Origin: JBNJDJ01 sp051744845 | GTDB taxonomy: Bacteria > Bacillota > Clostridia > Peptostreptococcales > Acidaminobacteraceae | Assembly (NCBI GenBank): GCA_051744845.1 | Contig: JBNJDJ010000101.1 | Location: 1-5,042 of the forward strand | Reading direction: 5' to 3' | DNA: 5,042 bases | Part shown: positions 4,945 through 5,042 of the stretch, piece by piece | Layout of the letters: each line of letters opens with the position of its first letter | How positions within the stretch are numbered: the first letter of the stretch is position 1 | The notes under the pieces: generated by a model | The model's input: the letters and a program-made list of their open reading frames with translations, nothing else | What the model was told of the DNA's origin: nothing | The model's database searches: none | Made by a program: the position numbers and the translations under genes

Positions 4945-5042
4945 ATGAAAAAGACAATATCTATTATTTTATCACTTGTTTTAATTTTAGGATTATTTGC
5001 AGGCTGTAGCCCTCAATCAAATGATACTGGTGAAAATACTGA
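4945..5042 (+). CDS. lipoprotein, N-terminal part only (possible transporter binding protein)
   Basis: The ATG at 4945 follows AGGAGG (4930-4935) by nine bases, and the frame is open to the right edge for 32 complete codons. The product starts with a lipoprotein signal peptide: MKK, a hydrophobic stretch (residues 5-18), then lipobox LFAGC with the lipidated Cys at residue 21, followed by a polar Ser/Asn/Asp/Gly-rich linker. It should be exported by Sec, processed by signal peptidase II and anchored on the outer face of the membrane. Its position 19 bases behind riboswitch-controlled xpt makes a purine or nucleoside ABC-transporter binding protein (BMP/BmpA type) an attractive guess. The mature domain is outside the window, so no function is assigned. 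Confidence 0.88.
   Translation, partial: MKKTISIILSLVLILGLFAGCSPQSNDTGENT

Noticed and set aside
1..5042. A novel defence, mobile or multi-gene system
   Set aside because: All genes fit known housekeeping or regulatory families. There are no transposases, direct-repeat arrays, attachment sites, toxin-antitoxin pairs or nuclease motifs in the window.

Overview
The window is very AT-rich, with ATA, AGA and TTA codons used freely and strong AGGAGG-type ribosome binding sites. It reads as a chromosomal piece of a low-GC Gram-positive bacterium. A clostridial or Tissierellia-like anaerobe fits best, judging from the CCSLSAVEDAR-type MnmA, the Crp/Fnr regulator with a CxxxCCxH motif, and a purine riboswitch upstream of xpt. 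The exact organism cannot be named from sequence alone.

Left part (1-2340). A leftward operon encodes a class I cysteine desulfurase followed by the tRNA 2-thiouridylase MnmA, which runs off the left edge. The two genes overlap by one base (TAATG). This resembles the Bacillus subtilis yrvO-mnmA pair, in which the desulfurase hands sulfur directly to MnmA to make s2U34 in tRNAs.

Middle (2214-4016). A Crp/Fnr-family regulator is transcribed divergently from the desulfurase operon. The shared 128-bp intergenic region holds two strikingly matched promoters, TTGACT-17-TAACAT on each strand, whose -35 boxes lie in a perfect 11-bp inverted repeat. After the regulator, a 16-bp perfect hairpin serves as a bidirectional terminator. 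It separates the regulator from a convergent TauE/SafE-family membrane permease. Three of these four genes are sulfur-related by family, so a sulfur or redox-sulfur role for the regulator is a reasonable but unproven inference.

Right part (4017-5042). A rightward purine-salvage unit begins with a near-consensus promoter and a purine riboswitch. The riboswitch aptamer is followed by an antiterminator/terminator switch, then xpt (xanthine phosphoribosyltransferase). Nineteen bases after xpt starts a lipoprotein gene cut off by the right edge, possibly the binding protein of a transporter. The aptamer keeps most of the conserved core but has a few extra bases where P3 joins J3/1.

No mobile elements, CRISPR arrays, tRNA or rRNA genes were seen. 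The most interesting points are the symmetric divergent promoter, the irregular riboswitch, and the cysteine-bearing regulator placed among sulfur genes.
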